Shown here in pieces: positions 10,329-25,259 of a stretch of 64,000 bases of DNA. Position 1 is the first letter of the stretch; the number at the start of each line of letters is the position of its first letter. A program made the translations under genes and the position numbers. The notes under the pieces were generated by a model that was given only the letters and a program-made list of their open reading frames with translations, made no database searches and was not told the DNA's origin. Source of the DNA: Isoetes taiwanensis. Taxonomy: Eukaryota; Streptophyta; Lycopodiopsida; Isoetales; Isoetaceae. Where the stretch lies: contig JAJEKV010000083.1 in assembly GCA_021234155.1 (NCBI GenBank), forward strand, positions 3,936,573 to 4,000,572. Direction: 5' to 3'.

Positions 10329-12730
10329 TTATTTGTTGCCCCTTCCTCCTTTTCTTTTGCGGCTATCCCCCCCCTGCTCCTCCATCATCTCTTCTGCCCA
10401 AATTGGAGTAGAATGGGCCAGTTCATCATCCACCGCCTCCCCAACAAGCTCCTCCCCAACAACCTGGTCTTCTTCTAGCTCCCTCCCCAGCCCACTAAAA
10501 TGCATCTCTTTTTCAATATTAAACTCCAATATCTCGTCTCCTCCATTCTCATCACCTTCAAGCTCATGATTAAACTCCTCTTCACGAGGTAGAAGATCCT
10601 CGTCCGCTCTTTTTTCAAGAGGACCTTCCCTGCTCTTCATCTTCTCCTGAAATTCAAATATAAGTCCGTCATATCATTCTCAAGCGCCATACCTGCAATA
10701 ATCCCAAGCCAAGTTACCTTCCTTTGCCTTTTTCGCTGCTTGTTCTTCTTTTCCCCCTTCTTGCCTATGTGATCCACGCTTTTAAACTACAAACCATAGC
10801 AGCATGTGTTAGATTGAACACATTTAAAATTTAATCTACAAGGGACTCCTTAACTTACGTTTCCAGGGACTCTTCCTTCGGCAATAATGGATTCTCGATA
10901 TAATTTGTATGTCCCTTTAGTTTTGATCTTTTCAATAGTGATTGCAGACGGATAGCTGCCCCAATCCCGATACTATATAAGACACAAAATTAGATTTAAT
11001 TACCTATATAAAAAATTATGAATTAATAGGTGGTTTCTTACATAGTCTGCAAGCATGCCATTAATGCCACGTCTCCCCCACCTTTGTGGCTCTTCTTTTC
11101 GTGCAGCAGCTGCTCTTTTTTGCTGCGTATGGTCTGCCTTAGCTTTTTCTTGAAAGCGTGTCCAAACTTCGGGCGTAATATATAGCGGAGCTGTTTGAGT
11201 TTTGCTTCTTACCAAATAGTTCCTGTCCACCAACACAAGCTAGATAAATAATTTAAAAACAAGCTAAATAATTGACTCAAATAGGCTACTTACTTCCAAT
11301 GGTTATATTGACGACTCGCATCATATAGTATGTTCCTTCCCATTACACCTTTACCAAATTTAGTCTCCATATGATCCACCAACTTCTTCTTAACGTCTGC
11401 TGATATCTCTTTCCAACCCAAGTCAATATCCCGACAAAGAAATTTCACGGCATGGCCAAGGGCTTTTTTCCATGACTCGCCATGCTCATCCATGTGAATA
11501 TGACCTCCGCGAACCATTGTGACCTGTTCCAATAAAGTGAAGAACAACTAAATATATGACATCAAAAACAAAATAGAATCACAATCACAATCACAATAGA
11601 AGTCAAACGTACGTCTTTCTTCTTGCGAAGCCTTCTAAACGTGACGTCTTCCTCGTCCATATCGCTTGAATCCTCGCTCTCATCCATCTCCTCATTTACA
11701 ATCTCGTGATCTTCATTGTTCCCATTAACATCGGGGGCATTTACGGATTTTTGACTATAAAAATAACCAAGTTAGTCTCTGCACCAGCCTAATATTTGAT
11801 TTCATCCATGAAGAATTTAGCAATCAACTTCCATGAATCTACACCATGACCCATGTCTTAAACAACTCTGTCAAATAAAAGTAAACAGTTGACAATAATA
11901 TACTTAAACCTTCTTGTAAAGTAACCCAGGTCATATTCCCCCTCTCTCACAGGCTTATTAAAACTGTCAAACATTTGCAATTTTAAGTGAAAGGTTAAGA
12001 GAAGAAAGTCCAAAACTACATGCATCTTCAATTCTGCAATGCAATACGAAATACAGCAAATACGAAATACAGCAAATGGCGAACTCCAGTGGAGACAAAA
12101 TGGATTTGGAGCCTCAACTAAATCAGGTAACCGGTTCTGCATCTCCAGATTCATTGAATTTTGTTTGATGTTCTTGGATGTTATGGAAGAAAAAGCAACT
12201 TAGGAACACGATGTCTGCGGAAAAAATGGACTGAACAACACTTTTAGCAGGCTTAAATGAAGTTGTTATGTTAAACTTTACAAAAGGGACACACAACAAC
12301 CATAAAGTAAAAATCTATTGCTGGAAATCAGAACTTACGTCCATCAGATTATGTTGGGAATTTAAAGCTCCTTGAGCAAGATTTTGGAAAACATATTGTC
12401 ATAGTGCGTCACACACATGGATATGCATCTGTATCTATGTCCATCTTCAATTAACATTACGTTACAAGTAGTACTATACCTTGATTTTCCAGCGCTTTTA
12501 GAAGAGCTTGAATCTTTTTGGTGATGAGCGGCCTTTGATGGAGCATTTGATGGAGTCTGCTTAAGATGCTTGTCTAGCAAAGACTTGAATTTTAACAACT
12601 CCTCTTGCGACATCTCGGCCACCATATTTTGCAGGTCCGTCGATGTGCCATCTTCATTGCTGCCACCTTTCTCTCGTGAGCTAGCTGCTTTCTTAGACAT
12701 ATTCTTTGGGGCCACTAAAGAAGATAACAA
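10329..12730 (-). CDS. Transposase_24 / TNP1-like protein of the CACTA element
   Basis: Minus-strand exons from ATG 12730 to a stop at 10329. The N-terminus (MLSSLVAPKNMSKKAASS) is Ser/Lys-rich with an EELLKFKSLLDKHL helix. About 11,755-11,611 is an acidic exon. 11,530-11,293 (ISADVKKKLVDHMETKFGKG, RQYNHWK) and 11,222-11,040 (YITPEVWTRFQEKAKADHTQ, KRAAAARK, GRRGING) match the plant Ptta/En/Spm Transposase_24 pattern. Exons near 10,978-10,860 and 10,790-10,690 lead to an acidic C-terminus. In this family the protein binds subterminal repeats, here probably the CGTCAG arrays. It is divergent to the SET/TNP2 genes. Exon joins are inferred from GT/AG sites and open frames; no clear break was found. 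Confidence 0.7.
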
Positions 12731-13960
12731 AGCAAGTCATACAAAGAGAGCATTCAGGAGGAAGCCATAGAAAGCAAACGGAGCAAGTAAAAATGACTTA
12801 ATTTTTGGCAGAATAATGATCGAAAGCCTATCTTTTATGTAACAACGCGCACCTCCAAATTTACGTTCAAGTCTGATTCCTACTATTATTATGGCTTTAA
12901 TTAATCAATATCCATATTTTGACTAAGCTTGAGAATTAATCATGAAATGATAGATTTGTAGAGAGGCAAGATTCACTATCTAGATGCTTATAATATGCAC
13001 CTTACTAAAGCATTTCACAATAAATTCTAAATGAACTGTAGACAAATGATGCAAGATTTAGCACCTCAGTCACATGAGCAGTCTTATAAAATATATTCTC
13101 TAAGTATTTACAAATGGCTATCAAATCTATTTGGGTTTACCAATCCCAAGTATACAGCCTGCTCGAACTTCCTTTCCAAGCTTACTTGACAGCATTTAGA
13201 TAACAGACTGGAAACTAGATCAGCTATGCTATCGTCTAGGTTAAGATCCATATTAGTGTGCAGAATAGGTAAGTTCTAAGATCTGTTAAGGTCATAGGGT
13301 GGATAGACATTTCAGGTCATAAAATGATGTGTCTTGAAAATAGTACTTCTTGTAGCTAACCAGCCTATGAAACGTCTCCAATGCCTTGCTTAAATAAGGA
13401 TTCCCATTTACAAACCTGGTATGAGTCTAATGGGCATTGACAAGGAATCCAAAGAATGCTCCAAAATTATATTAAAAAGAAGGAATTTTAATGTACAGAG
13501 AAGCCGAAAGAATGAAACATCTTAGCTATTCTTGCAAACCAGCAAGTTGTATGACATCTTGCTTATCCAACCAAACAAGGGAGTCTGAACCGTCCCTGTC
13601 TTCTGTTACTCCAAAGTGGCATAGCTCTCTCTCGTCCTCTTTCCTGCATCAATCAGCTGATCCACGGCATGATAAAGGAATCCAAAGCACATCATGCATT
13701 CGAAGCACAATGCATTGCCGTAAATTGTACACAAATTCTTCATCAATTACAAACCTGTTAACACAGGATTTCGCAGCTGCTCTTATCATGAAAATGATCT
13801 CCAGAGTAGGCGCACTCCCCTTTGCTCCTCAGAGTTGGCGGCAAAAACCAACGAGAAAGGATACGACCGCCATTTTTTTTTCCCTAAGTATCGGGCCTTT
13901 TTTTTCAATTTTTGTTTACGTTCACAACATATCGGGCTTTTTTAATATTACTTTATAGAA
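12731..13960. other. Upstream region of the TNP1-like gene inside the CACTA element
   Basis: No gene is assigned. A plus-strand frame at 13,491-13,958 has no recognisable features. On the minus strand the same place shows short exon-like runs (SDSLVWLDKQDVIQLAGLQE) that could be another captured fragment, but I cannot name it. Confidence 0.3.
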
Positions 13961-13974
13961 ATAGAAGATGTACC

Positions 13975-14028
13975 TGACGTTTTATCTGACGAACAATCGT
14001 CAGATAATAACGTCTGACGATCTGTTTT
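13975..14028. promoter_or_regulatory. Central CTGACG/CGTCAG cluster between the divergent CACTA genes
   Basis: Five copies of the subterminal motif in both orientations lie about 100 bp before the SET-gene ATG and upstream of the divergent TNP1-like gene. In Spm the motif-binding protein also regulates the element's promoter, so a regulatory site is plausible. The scar of an internal element end is the alternative. Confidence 0.5.
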
Positions 14029-14125
14029 TTTATAGTTTTTTTGGACACGGGATTTTGACTTAGGGTTTTTGCTAATGTTTTCATTTTTCCTGTCGTCCAT
14101 GCTACTACTGTAAAAATAAGCCGTG

Positions 14126-15496
14126 ATGGGTGACACTGACTCTGATGGTGACTCTGATGGTGACTCTGATTCATCATCCGCTGAGTCCTCGATGCCATCG
14201 ATCGATGACTTCCCACCGATAAGGTTTTAAACCTCTCTCTATATCTCTTCTTTGTCTTGCATTTAGTATTAAATAGAATGAGATTCATTTGCTCTCAGCA
14301 ATAGAGATTCTTCATCATCTCAGTCAAGCAGAAGTAAGGTGGCTAAACCTTGGCTTCGAAATGATCCATTGGAGCGGCTTGCAAGGCAATATGGCAATTG
14401 TTGGTGTAACCAATGCAAAGGCAATAATAGAAGAATGTACACCACGAGACAAGAACACAAAAGAAAGTATGGTTTGATGAGAAATGCCCCACCTCCATGT
14501 GAGCTTGAATTGAAAGCACGTCAAGAAGCAAACGAGGTAAGAATGCACATTATGCAATTTTATTATTTGTTTCATAGCAATATATCTAATCTACATCTAC
14601 ATGACTTTGACGACTTGTAGTATTTGGACATGCTTGACAAAAATCTTGGACATGCCAATCCAATAGGTAGTCCTATGTCTTCAAGTTCTAGTTCTAGTTC
14701 AAGATCGGGAGAGATCCAAGAAGTTAAGAGAGGTCGCACAAGGGGAAGTACAGTGGCTATGATAGTTAAGAGCCATTTTAAGAAAAACGTGCATGACCTT
14801 ACCCATGTGTGTGAAAGTGAAAATGACATGGTTGATCAACTCCCTCATCATCTCAAAGCATCTATTGCCCCATTTGTTCGGGCATCCTTAGGTTGCTGGG
14901 AAGGAGAACTACCTCCAATGTTGGAAGAGTTTATATATTGGGGCCATAAGTACATGATAGCTCCTTCTCTAAAAATTCCACAGGCTGGAAGGGGATTGTA
15001 CATAATGGAGCATGTGAATGTACCATCTGGACACTCCACTGTATTGATGGTATATGGCGGTCCCACGTACCCTTGGGGAGTGTGGCATAAACTTACTTCT
15101 TTTATGCCTAGTATGTCTAGGTATGCCATGACATTGAATGCGGCATCTTGGAGTGAGCAAAGAGATCGTGGAGAACATACTTCACGAGGCGCACTGGTAT
15201 ATATCGATGGTCGACCAAGGGTTCACGGCAATATTGCTGCACTTATAAACAGCTCTCGCGGCCGCCCTGAATTAACAAATGCTGAGTTCGAAGAGACTAC
15301 GGAATATGATCCACGGTACATGAGTGGATATGTTGGATCATATGTGAGGGTTTGTGCCATACGAAGCCTTCGTCCTGGAGATGAGTTATTTGTGAATTAT
15401 CCCTTCAAAAGAGATATCCCTAGGCGGGTGCAACGCCAAAAAAATGGTGAACCTATTGTTGTACCCTACGGTAGAAAATGCCACACAAATGGATAG
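14126..15496 (+). CDS. SET-domain protein encoded by the CACTA element
   Basis: Three exons with clean GT/AG borders, 14126-14223, 14299-14536 and 14621-15496, give about 403 residues without a break. The N-terminus is acidic (GDTDSDGDSDGDSD). Exon 2 has a CWCNQC...H segment like the zinc-type motif at the start of CACTA transposases. Exon 3 holds a SET-like domain: AGRGLYIMEHV, IDGRPRVHGNIAALINSSRG, then VRVCAIRSLRPGDELFVNYP. SET enzymes methylate protein lysines using S-adenosylmethionine; the usual NHS motif is NSS here and ELxYDY is ELFVNYP, so activity is uncertain. A Ser-rich linker precedes the domain. It lies 5' of TNP2 on the same strand, so it may be co-transcribed or alternatively spliced with it. 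Confidence 0.8.
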
Positions 15497-15716
15497 CCAT
15501 GTAATATTGGGATCCAAGATCATTGTTGAATCATTACAAGACTTATGTCTAGTCTTATAACATTGGAAATTATGAATATTTAAAGGTTTTAAAGTTTGAC
15601 ATTTACATCTAACAATAATTAGAATCTTTAAACTTTTATTGTTGGATGTATCTTCTTTCCTTCCAGTCCATTCTTCAACTCGTCTTTCCAGTTTATTTTA
15701 ATTCATTTACCAACAA

Positions 15717-18700
15717 ATGTGTTCTTTGCAGTCAAGTGATGATGATGACTTGTCTACTCAAGGTGATTTCCATGCGGAGAGTGGTTTGATGGAAGCCATT
15801 CAAAATTACTTCCCATCCACTAGCGATGTAAATGTCAATGATGAAGAAGAGAGACCGGTCACAGTTCTTGAGAGAGAGAGTAGAAAACCACTATATCCAA
15901 ATGCAAAGATATCACGTCTTGCTGCATGCATTCTTGTCCTCAACTTACAACACAAATCCGGTTGGAGTAACAACAGTGTTGATGAACTTCTTGGGTGGGT
16001 GATTTGAGATTTAAAATTATACAAGTTTCTATTGCATTCTATTCTTTATTTTCCTTCCTTGCTTACTCACACTTTTATCTTGTTTGATAGTTTGCTAGGT
16101 GAGTATTTACTTCCAAGTGATCATTGTCTTCCAAAATCACGAAGGGACGTCAAGCAACTTTTGCAAGAACTAGGTTTAGAATACAATTGTATTCATGCGT
16201 GCATAAATGATTGCATATTATTCCGCAATGAATATAGTGATATGACTAGATGTCCTAAGTGCAATGAATCACGATATGATGAAAAAACAAAGTCCAAAGT
16301 ACCAAAGAAAGTTTTGCGGCACATGCCAATCATTCCCCGATTACAAGTCATGTTCAAATGTCCCTCCCTAGCATCATTCATGGACTTCCATGCAAAACAC
16401 CGAAGCAATGATGGAATTTTGAGGTACCCAACCGATGGTGAGGCTTTGAAACATATAGAAGACAAATGGCCACATTTTAAGGATGAACCAAGGAATGCTC
16501 GTCTTGCTTTGGGCATGGATGGAATATGTCCATTTGGAACGATGTCATCTACTCATAGTGTCTGGCCCATTGTTGTTATAAACTATAACATACCACCTTG
16601 GATGGCAACTAAGGTAGGCCATTTAATGCTCACACTTATAGTTCCAGGTACATACCTTTACATAGCCTTCAAATGTATTTTTATGTAGGTTTGTTGCTTT
16701 CTATATGAATGTATACTTAGAACCACTTGTGGAGGAATTGGATATTTTATGGAAAGGCATACACATGTACGACATTTCAAGGCAACCACACAATTTTACA
16801 TTCCATGGAATACTATGCTTCACAATTCATGACTATCCTGGATTTAAAGTTGCATCGGGTACGATGCTCATGCTCACCATATTTGTTTGTGCAAGTTATC
16901 CACTACAAGGTTCAATTGGGCATTTACTTTTTTTGCAGGATTGCAAACTAGCGGATCATGTGGGTGTCCATCTTGCGGCCAAAACTTAACATCTTATAAA
17001 TCATCACACTTGTCAAAGATGATATACACTGGGCATCAAAAGTATCTACCCCTAGGTCATGAGCTTCGTTGTGGTGATTTATCAGATGTTCCAATTAGAA
17101 GAACTCCACGTGATTGGTTGAATACATGGAATGATCATGACCCAGAAAGGGGTAAACATCCGCCTGGCATGAAGATGCTATCTATATTTTACACATTGGA
17201 ATATTGGTCTGAGCTAAAGATTGCACATCTCTTAGATCCTATGCATATTTTCAAAAATGTGAGCCACTCACTTTGGCGACATCTTACGGGAGATTGGGAG
17301 ACTCTAAAAGCTAGGAATGATCTAAAAGATAAAGGCATCAAAAAAGAGTTGTGGCCAATTGAAGAAGAGGGTAGAGCTCCTCGCTTTCTTCGAGGTCCTT
17401 GGGTATTAAAGAGGGATGAGCTCAAACAAGTAAAAGAAGCCATTAAAAGTTTGCGCACTCCGACTGGCTATGGATCCTCCCTTAGAAGGGCATTCACAAA
17501 AGATGGGGATCTCACAGGCTTAAAGTCGCATGATTGGCACAAGTTTCTACAGGTACATATAAGTGTAATAACTAAAGAAGCATGACCAATGGACTAAATG
17601 GATGAAGTCCACCAATAAATTGCTTACAATATCTTGAAACTTGTAAATCTATATGACAATGACACCTAATTTGGATTCCTTATTATAACAGCATATTCTC
17701 CCATGTGCCTTGGAGAATTGCCTCACACCACGCATTCGGAAGGTCATCTATAGACTCGCAAGCTTCTCTAGGTGGGTCTCTTCTAAGCAAATTGTAGCTG
17801 CTGATATCCCAGCTATGGAAATAGAGATTGCAGAGATATTATGCCAATTAGAAGATCTATTTCCCACCAGTATATTTGATCTTCAGGTATGATGTAACTA
17901 TTTAAATAAATTTCATGTACCAATCATACCTAACAAATGTTATTATTAGGTACATTTGTTGGTGCATTTGCCGCAAGAAATATTGCTCGTGGGTCCAAAC
18001 CCTTCAAGATGGATGTTCTTTTTAGAGAGATATATGAAAGTATTAAAAGGCTTTGTGCGCCAGATGGCAAGGCCTGAGGGATGTATGGCAGAAGGACATC
18101 TTATTGAGGAGACATTATTCTTCTTGACAGACGCCACCGTGTCAATAGATCCAAATGCACCAAAGATTTGGAAGAAAGAGGCTCCTGATTGGTTAGAAGG
18201 TGAAGTCTTGCAGGGTCTAGGTAAACAAAGGAGGTTAAGTGATGAAATGTTTGAAGGTATCAACAAGTTTGTTGTGAACAATACAGATAGCCTTAAGAGG
18301 TGGGTGGAGTTGTATAAAATTGAGAAGGCACAAAGAGATAGCAATAGGAAAGCATATGCTGCAAGAAACCGTCGAGGACATCATAGAAGAGCCATACAAT
18401 ACCCTCGCGAGCTAATGCCTCTACCTGATTCTCCACCCCATTGGTGGTTGTCACAAAAGCTTAGAGAAGCTGAAGAAAATGGAGAAAAAATTCAAGAGGA
18501 TGACCTCAACATTGCATTTGGTTCTGAAAAATTGGCAAGTTTCTATTTATTGTTGTCAATATGTATTTTGCGTTTGCTAACCACACTTATATATGTAACC
18601 AATATGCAGGCTAGGTTTCATAATTCAATGTGGGCATATGGTGCACACTTTCGAATTGATGACATTGACAAGGCTCGCATCACTTTTGATTCTGGAATCA

Positions 18701-19425
18701 TAGCCTCGTTTAATCAAAAGAGTCAAGCAAGTACTAGAGATGATAATCCTATTGATGGAGAACTTGAATATGTCGGGGTCATTACCGATATCATTGATGT
18801 GGATTTTCGATCATTTCGACAAACCGTACTAAAGGCCAAGTGGTTCAAACCTTTATATCGTGGACGAAACCAAACAATGCGACCACATCCTTCTGGATTT
18901 TTTGAAGTTGACTCCACGCATGTCTTAGTCGACAGAAGTGAGCCATATGTGTATCCACATCAGGTTCAACAAGTTTTCTTTCATGTCAACCCTCAAAATA
19001 ATGCGTGGTGGATTGTAATTCCCCACGGAACCAATGTCACGTGATATATTTGCAACACAAATGTCGAAGAAGGGGGCAAGAGGAGCAAGAAGAAGAGGTA
19101 GAACATGAACAAATGATGGAGTTTGTGGAGCCAATAAACATAGAAGAATACGAAGCTCAAGAGGGAACGAGCAATCAAGGATTGAGAGTCTCGATGCATA
19201 TCGATGAAGATGACATCGAGGAGGAAGTTGAAGAGGGAACAAACAATCAAGAAGTAAGATCATCGATGAATTTTGTTGAAGATTATATTGAGGAGAAGGA
19301 AGATATTGAGCTCCAAACTCCAAATAGACGACGAAGACTACTCTTACAACTAGATGATGATGAATGGGAGGACATTGAGCATGATTTTGTGGACGAGGGT
19401 TTAATGTCTGGTGAATAAGAAACAA
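15717..19425 (+). CDS. TNP2-type CACTA transposase
   Basis: A multi-exon gene with the full plant TNP2 order. Exon 1 (15,733-16,000) has LYPNAKISRLAACILVLNLQ. Exon 2 (about 16,091-16,651) has the transposase core: IHACINDCILFRNEY, CPKCNESRYD, ALGMDGICPFGTMSSTHSVW, NIPPWMATK. About 16,690-16,860 reads VYLEPLVEELDILW; 16,940-17,551 has SGSCGCPSCGQNL, LLDPMHIFKNVSHSLW and LKSHDWHKFLQ. 17,692-17,886 and 17,950-18,535 form the DUF4218-type region (ILCQLEDLFPTSIFDLQ, MARPEGCMAEGHLIEE). 18,608-19,043 is the DUF4216-type region (EPYVYPHQVQQVFFHVNPQN). The protein cuts and pastes the element at its CACTA ends. Near 19,020 the frame stops and another frame supplies an acidic tail to 19,418, suggesting a 1-nt shift or an unseen splice. 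Confidence 0.88.
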
Positions 19426-19850
19426 ACTTTTATCTTATATTAAGTTCAACTATGACCTAATCATTTTGATGATCTGAAATACTAATCTATTCCCCATATA
19501 TAATGGTTTTCCTTTAATTAAAATAGTGCGTGATTTCCTATCTTTCCATTAAAGTTTTGTGCCTTTTTATCTTAAGAGCTTGAACTTTGCTAAATTGGAT
19601 ATGTAAGATCATCAAGAGTTTCAAAATTACTACCTTAGCATTCGATTATGATGGTTCTTGTGTATATCAAAAGCATTTACTAATTATAGTTGGTTGCTTA
19701 ATTTGGTAGATGTAAAGACTTTGATAATCCTTCAAATATTAAACCAATTAACTAATGCTTGCCCCATCACATTGTACACACATGGCAAACTTCATGTCGC
19801 TAGGACATTCAAAGTGGAAAAAAGAATCATAAAAGAACCCACAAGCAAGT
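19426..19850. other. 3' flank of TNP2 inside the CACTA element
   Basis: AT-rich sequence with no coding feature recognised. Confidence 0.3.
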
Positions 19851-20800
19851 ATGGGAGGACTCGTACCTCTACCAAATATGCAATACATGCCCAGGGTTTA
19901 AACCCTTGACCATCTAGCCTTGGGGTATACCCCTTAGCCATGTACTACAGCAAGAAGGTTGGGCACCATGCTATAAAAATATAAGCAAACATAGCTAAGT
20001 AATACCACACACACGGAGGACTCGTACCGCCACCATGTACAATGTAAGGGATCAAACCCTTGACCAAATAACCTTTGGGCACTCCCCTCGGCACCATAAC
20101 GTGACCAAATAATCTTTGGGCACTCTCCTCGACACCATAACGTAACCAAGAAGGCTATGTACATAACATAGCAATAAACCCTTGGGGGATTCATACCTCC
20201 ACCATGGGAATGAAGATACTAAATACAAAAAGATACAATAATTAAGCGCCCCCCCTACCTGCTAATAAACAACCCAAGGTAGACAATTCGCCCATGGGGA
20301 AACTCTTACATCCACCATGAGGAATAAGATACATTTATTGAGCGCTCCCCCTACCTGCTAATAAACAACCCAAGGTAGACCATTCGCCCATGGGGAAACT
20401 CTTACATCCATCATGAGGAATAAGATACATACGATACAAGGATTCGACCCCTAGATCTCTAGGCCTTCAATAACATTAACTTTAGTACCCTTAACCATAT
20501 ATACAAGGGGGTCTTTAAAGAAAAAAAACAACCAAGGAAAAATCTCTTATCTTACAATTAACAAAGTGCAAGGGGATTCATACCTCCACCTTACACACAT
20601 TACATGTAGAATTACCCTTGGATGGAAACCTAAGCAAGCTAGGAAAAATCACCTTGGGGGGACCGCCACCAAGGGACTAATACAAAATAAATGTTATAAT
20701 CTCTCAATTTACAAATATATATTACTAGGGATTGATCCCTAGCTCCCAAGGCCCTTGGCACTTATAATTTCCTTTATGACCATTAGGGCAAGGATGGTTT
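19850..20800 (-). repeat. Cluster of degenerate short repeats with tRNA-like boxes
   Basis: The phrase GGATTCATACCTCCACC or a variant recurs near 19,855, 20,015, 20,185, 20,300, 20,395 and 20,570. On the minus strand several units have an A-box-like TGGTTAAGGGTACT and a B-box-like GGGGTCGAATCC, for example 20,430-20,510. Two exact-style tandem duplications lie inside: 41-bp units at about 20,061-20,142 and 94-bp units at 20,245-20,433. It looks like tRNA-derived SINE debris in tandem, but this is uncertain. Confidence 0.5.
20245..20433. repeat. 94-bp tandem duplication
   Basis: Two adjacent copies share CTACCTGCTAATAAACAACC, CAAGGTAGAC and TTCGCCCATGGGGAAACTCT with only a few differences. 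Confidence 0.85.
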
Positions 20801-21590
20801 AATATCCAAAGGAAAATGGCTTAAATAAAAGTGAAGACCATTGTGGAAATCTAACCACATGTGCGAAGATTATTCCCGAGCATGAACATTATAGCTTAAG
20901 TGACGGCTCCTGAGCCATTGATGTGGCAGTGTATCCTCTGAGTGCCATATTTACTATAAACCCTTGCCGCATTTACAGTACTGGGTCTCGACCGGATTCA
21001 CAAAATGGAGATAGTTCACGATTCATAGCTACATCAAATTTTGTGGTAACGAACTATCTATTCATGACCAGCGCCATGGCTTAGCTCAAGATATGCCATC
21101 TCCATATTTATTCTTTGAAAATAGACATCTAATGCTCTATAACAGAATGACATGCAAGGGCTCTAGACATGCATAATGCATGGGCATGCAAATGAAGATG
21201 AACCACCGAAAGTTGATCGCCATAGCACAGAGATTTTCGCAACATGCTGAAGTTGATCGCCATAGCACAGAGATTTTTGCAACATTTTTGCAAGCTATGG
21301 TGCATTGGAGCCTTGGTGATTGAGGCACTGAGACAATGGACCAATGCTAATCACATGTAATAGGAAAAACTTGAAGATAGCATTCCTACCTACATGGAAG
21401 ATGATTTATCAGAATACTCTAGCTAGGGATGGAAATTTATAGGTTTTCACCTTAGGAACTTAATCAAGCTTGGTCAAGTCATACATCATTAGATAGATCA
21501 AGGAGACAGCTTTCTAAAACACCAAATTTCATCTCAAACAGACTTTTGGATCAAAAGTTATGAATAAAATTGTGTTAGTGCCTTTAGAAT
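20801..21590. other. Noncoding right arm of the CACTA element
   Basis: No gene is seen. A 45-bp segment containing GTTGATCGCCATAGCACAGA is tandemly duplicated at about 21,210-21,285. Confidence 0.4.
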
Positions 21591-21597
21591 GACTTTC

Positions 21598-21965
21598 CTG
21601 ACGATTTTTCTGACGTTTTGTGTGACGTAAAGCCTGAATAATACCTGACGATATCCCTGACGCTATACCTGACGATATCCCTGACGTTATACCTGACGAT
21701 ATCCCTGACGTTATACCTGACGATATCCCTGACGAATGGCCCTGACGAAATGCCTGACGCTATTCCTGACGATATCCCTGACGAACATTTTCTGACGCTT
21801 ATTCTGTCGAAATACCTGACGTATCTTCTGACGTTTGCTTCTGACGAACAAACTGACGTAATTTCTGACGAACGTTCGTCAGCCAAAACGTCAGGTGGTT
21901 TATCGTCAGAGAAATCGTCAAGCATGATATTTTAAAAATGCCTGACGATTTATCTGACGCCTAAC
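21598..21965 (-). repeat. Right subterminal CTGACG array of the CACTA element
   Basis: More than 20 copies of CTGACG (the reverse complement of the left-end motif) occur every 10-17 bp. Four or five CGTCAG copies in the opposite orientation lie near 21,877-21,920. A CTGACGATATC unit forms a tandem block at about 21,650-21,740. Confidence 0.88.
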
Positions 21966-21983
21966 TGTCATTCTCTTGTAGTG

Positions 21984-22896
<913 letters not shown>

Positions 22897-22924
22897 AGAG
22901 CTTGTAAATGAAATCCATTTATCA

Positions 22925-25013
<2,089 letters not shown>

Positions 25014-25259
25014 GATCTGATAGACTTGTTGGTTCCCATGGATGTTAAAGTTAAATTCAGTTCAATTCAATTGAGATCTTCATAATGCCTTTGCATTCTA
25101 GTTTTCTATAAGCATGAGGGGTAAAGGGACAATAGATGAGATATTGCATTTTTGCACCGGTCCTGCACCCCGTCAAGGAATACAAATCAAATTCTTGATG
25201 GTTTTGTTATGCAAAAATAGGTGTTAAGTAACTGAAGTAGTTGAAGTAACTTGTCTTAC

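Larger units (their letters stand above)
6946..21983 (+). mobile_element. Complete CACTA (En/Spm) transposon carrying extra chromatin-type genes
   Basis: The left end CACTACAAGAGAATG (6946-6960) is the exact reverse complement of the right end (21969-21983). The inverted repeat continues imperfectly to about 44 bp (GTTAGGCGTCAGA is shared). Both sides carry the 3-bp target duplication ATG (6943-6945, 21984-21986), the normal length for this superfamily. Subterminal arrays of CGTCAG are in inverted orientation at the two ends. Inside, minus strand: a TNP1/Transposase_24-type gene and a captured JMJ14-type gene end. Plus strand: a SET-domain gene and the TNP2 transposase. Length is 15,038 bp. 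It is inserted within the coding frame of LINE copy 1. Confidence 0.93.

Noticed and set aside
13491-13958. 155-codon plus-strand frame inside the CACTA element
   Set aside because: No domain, start context or homology is visible, and it lies in the upstream region of a minus-strand gene.
6946-13960. A separate second CACTA element forming the left half
   Set aside because: The central motif cluster lacks CACTA termini and a target duplication, whereas the outer ends match each other exactly.
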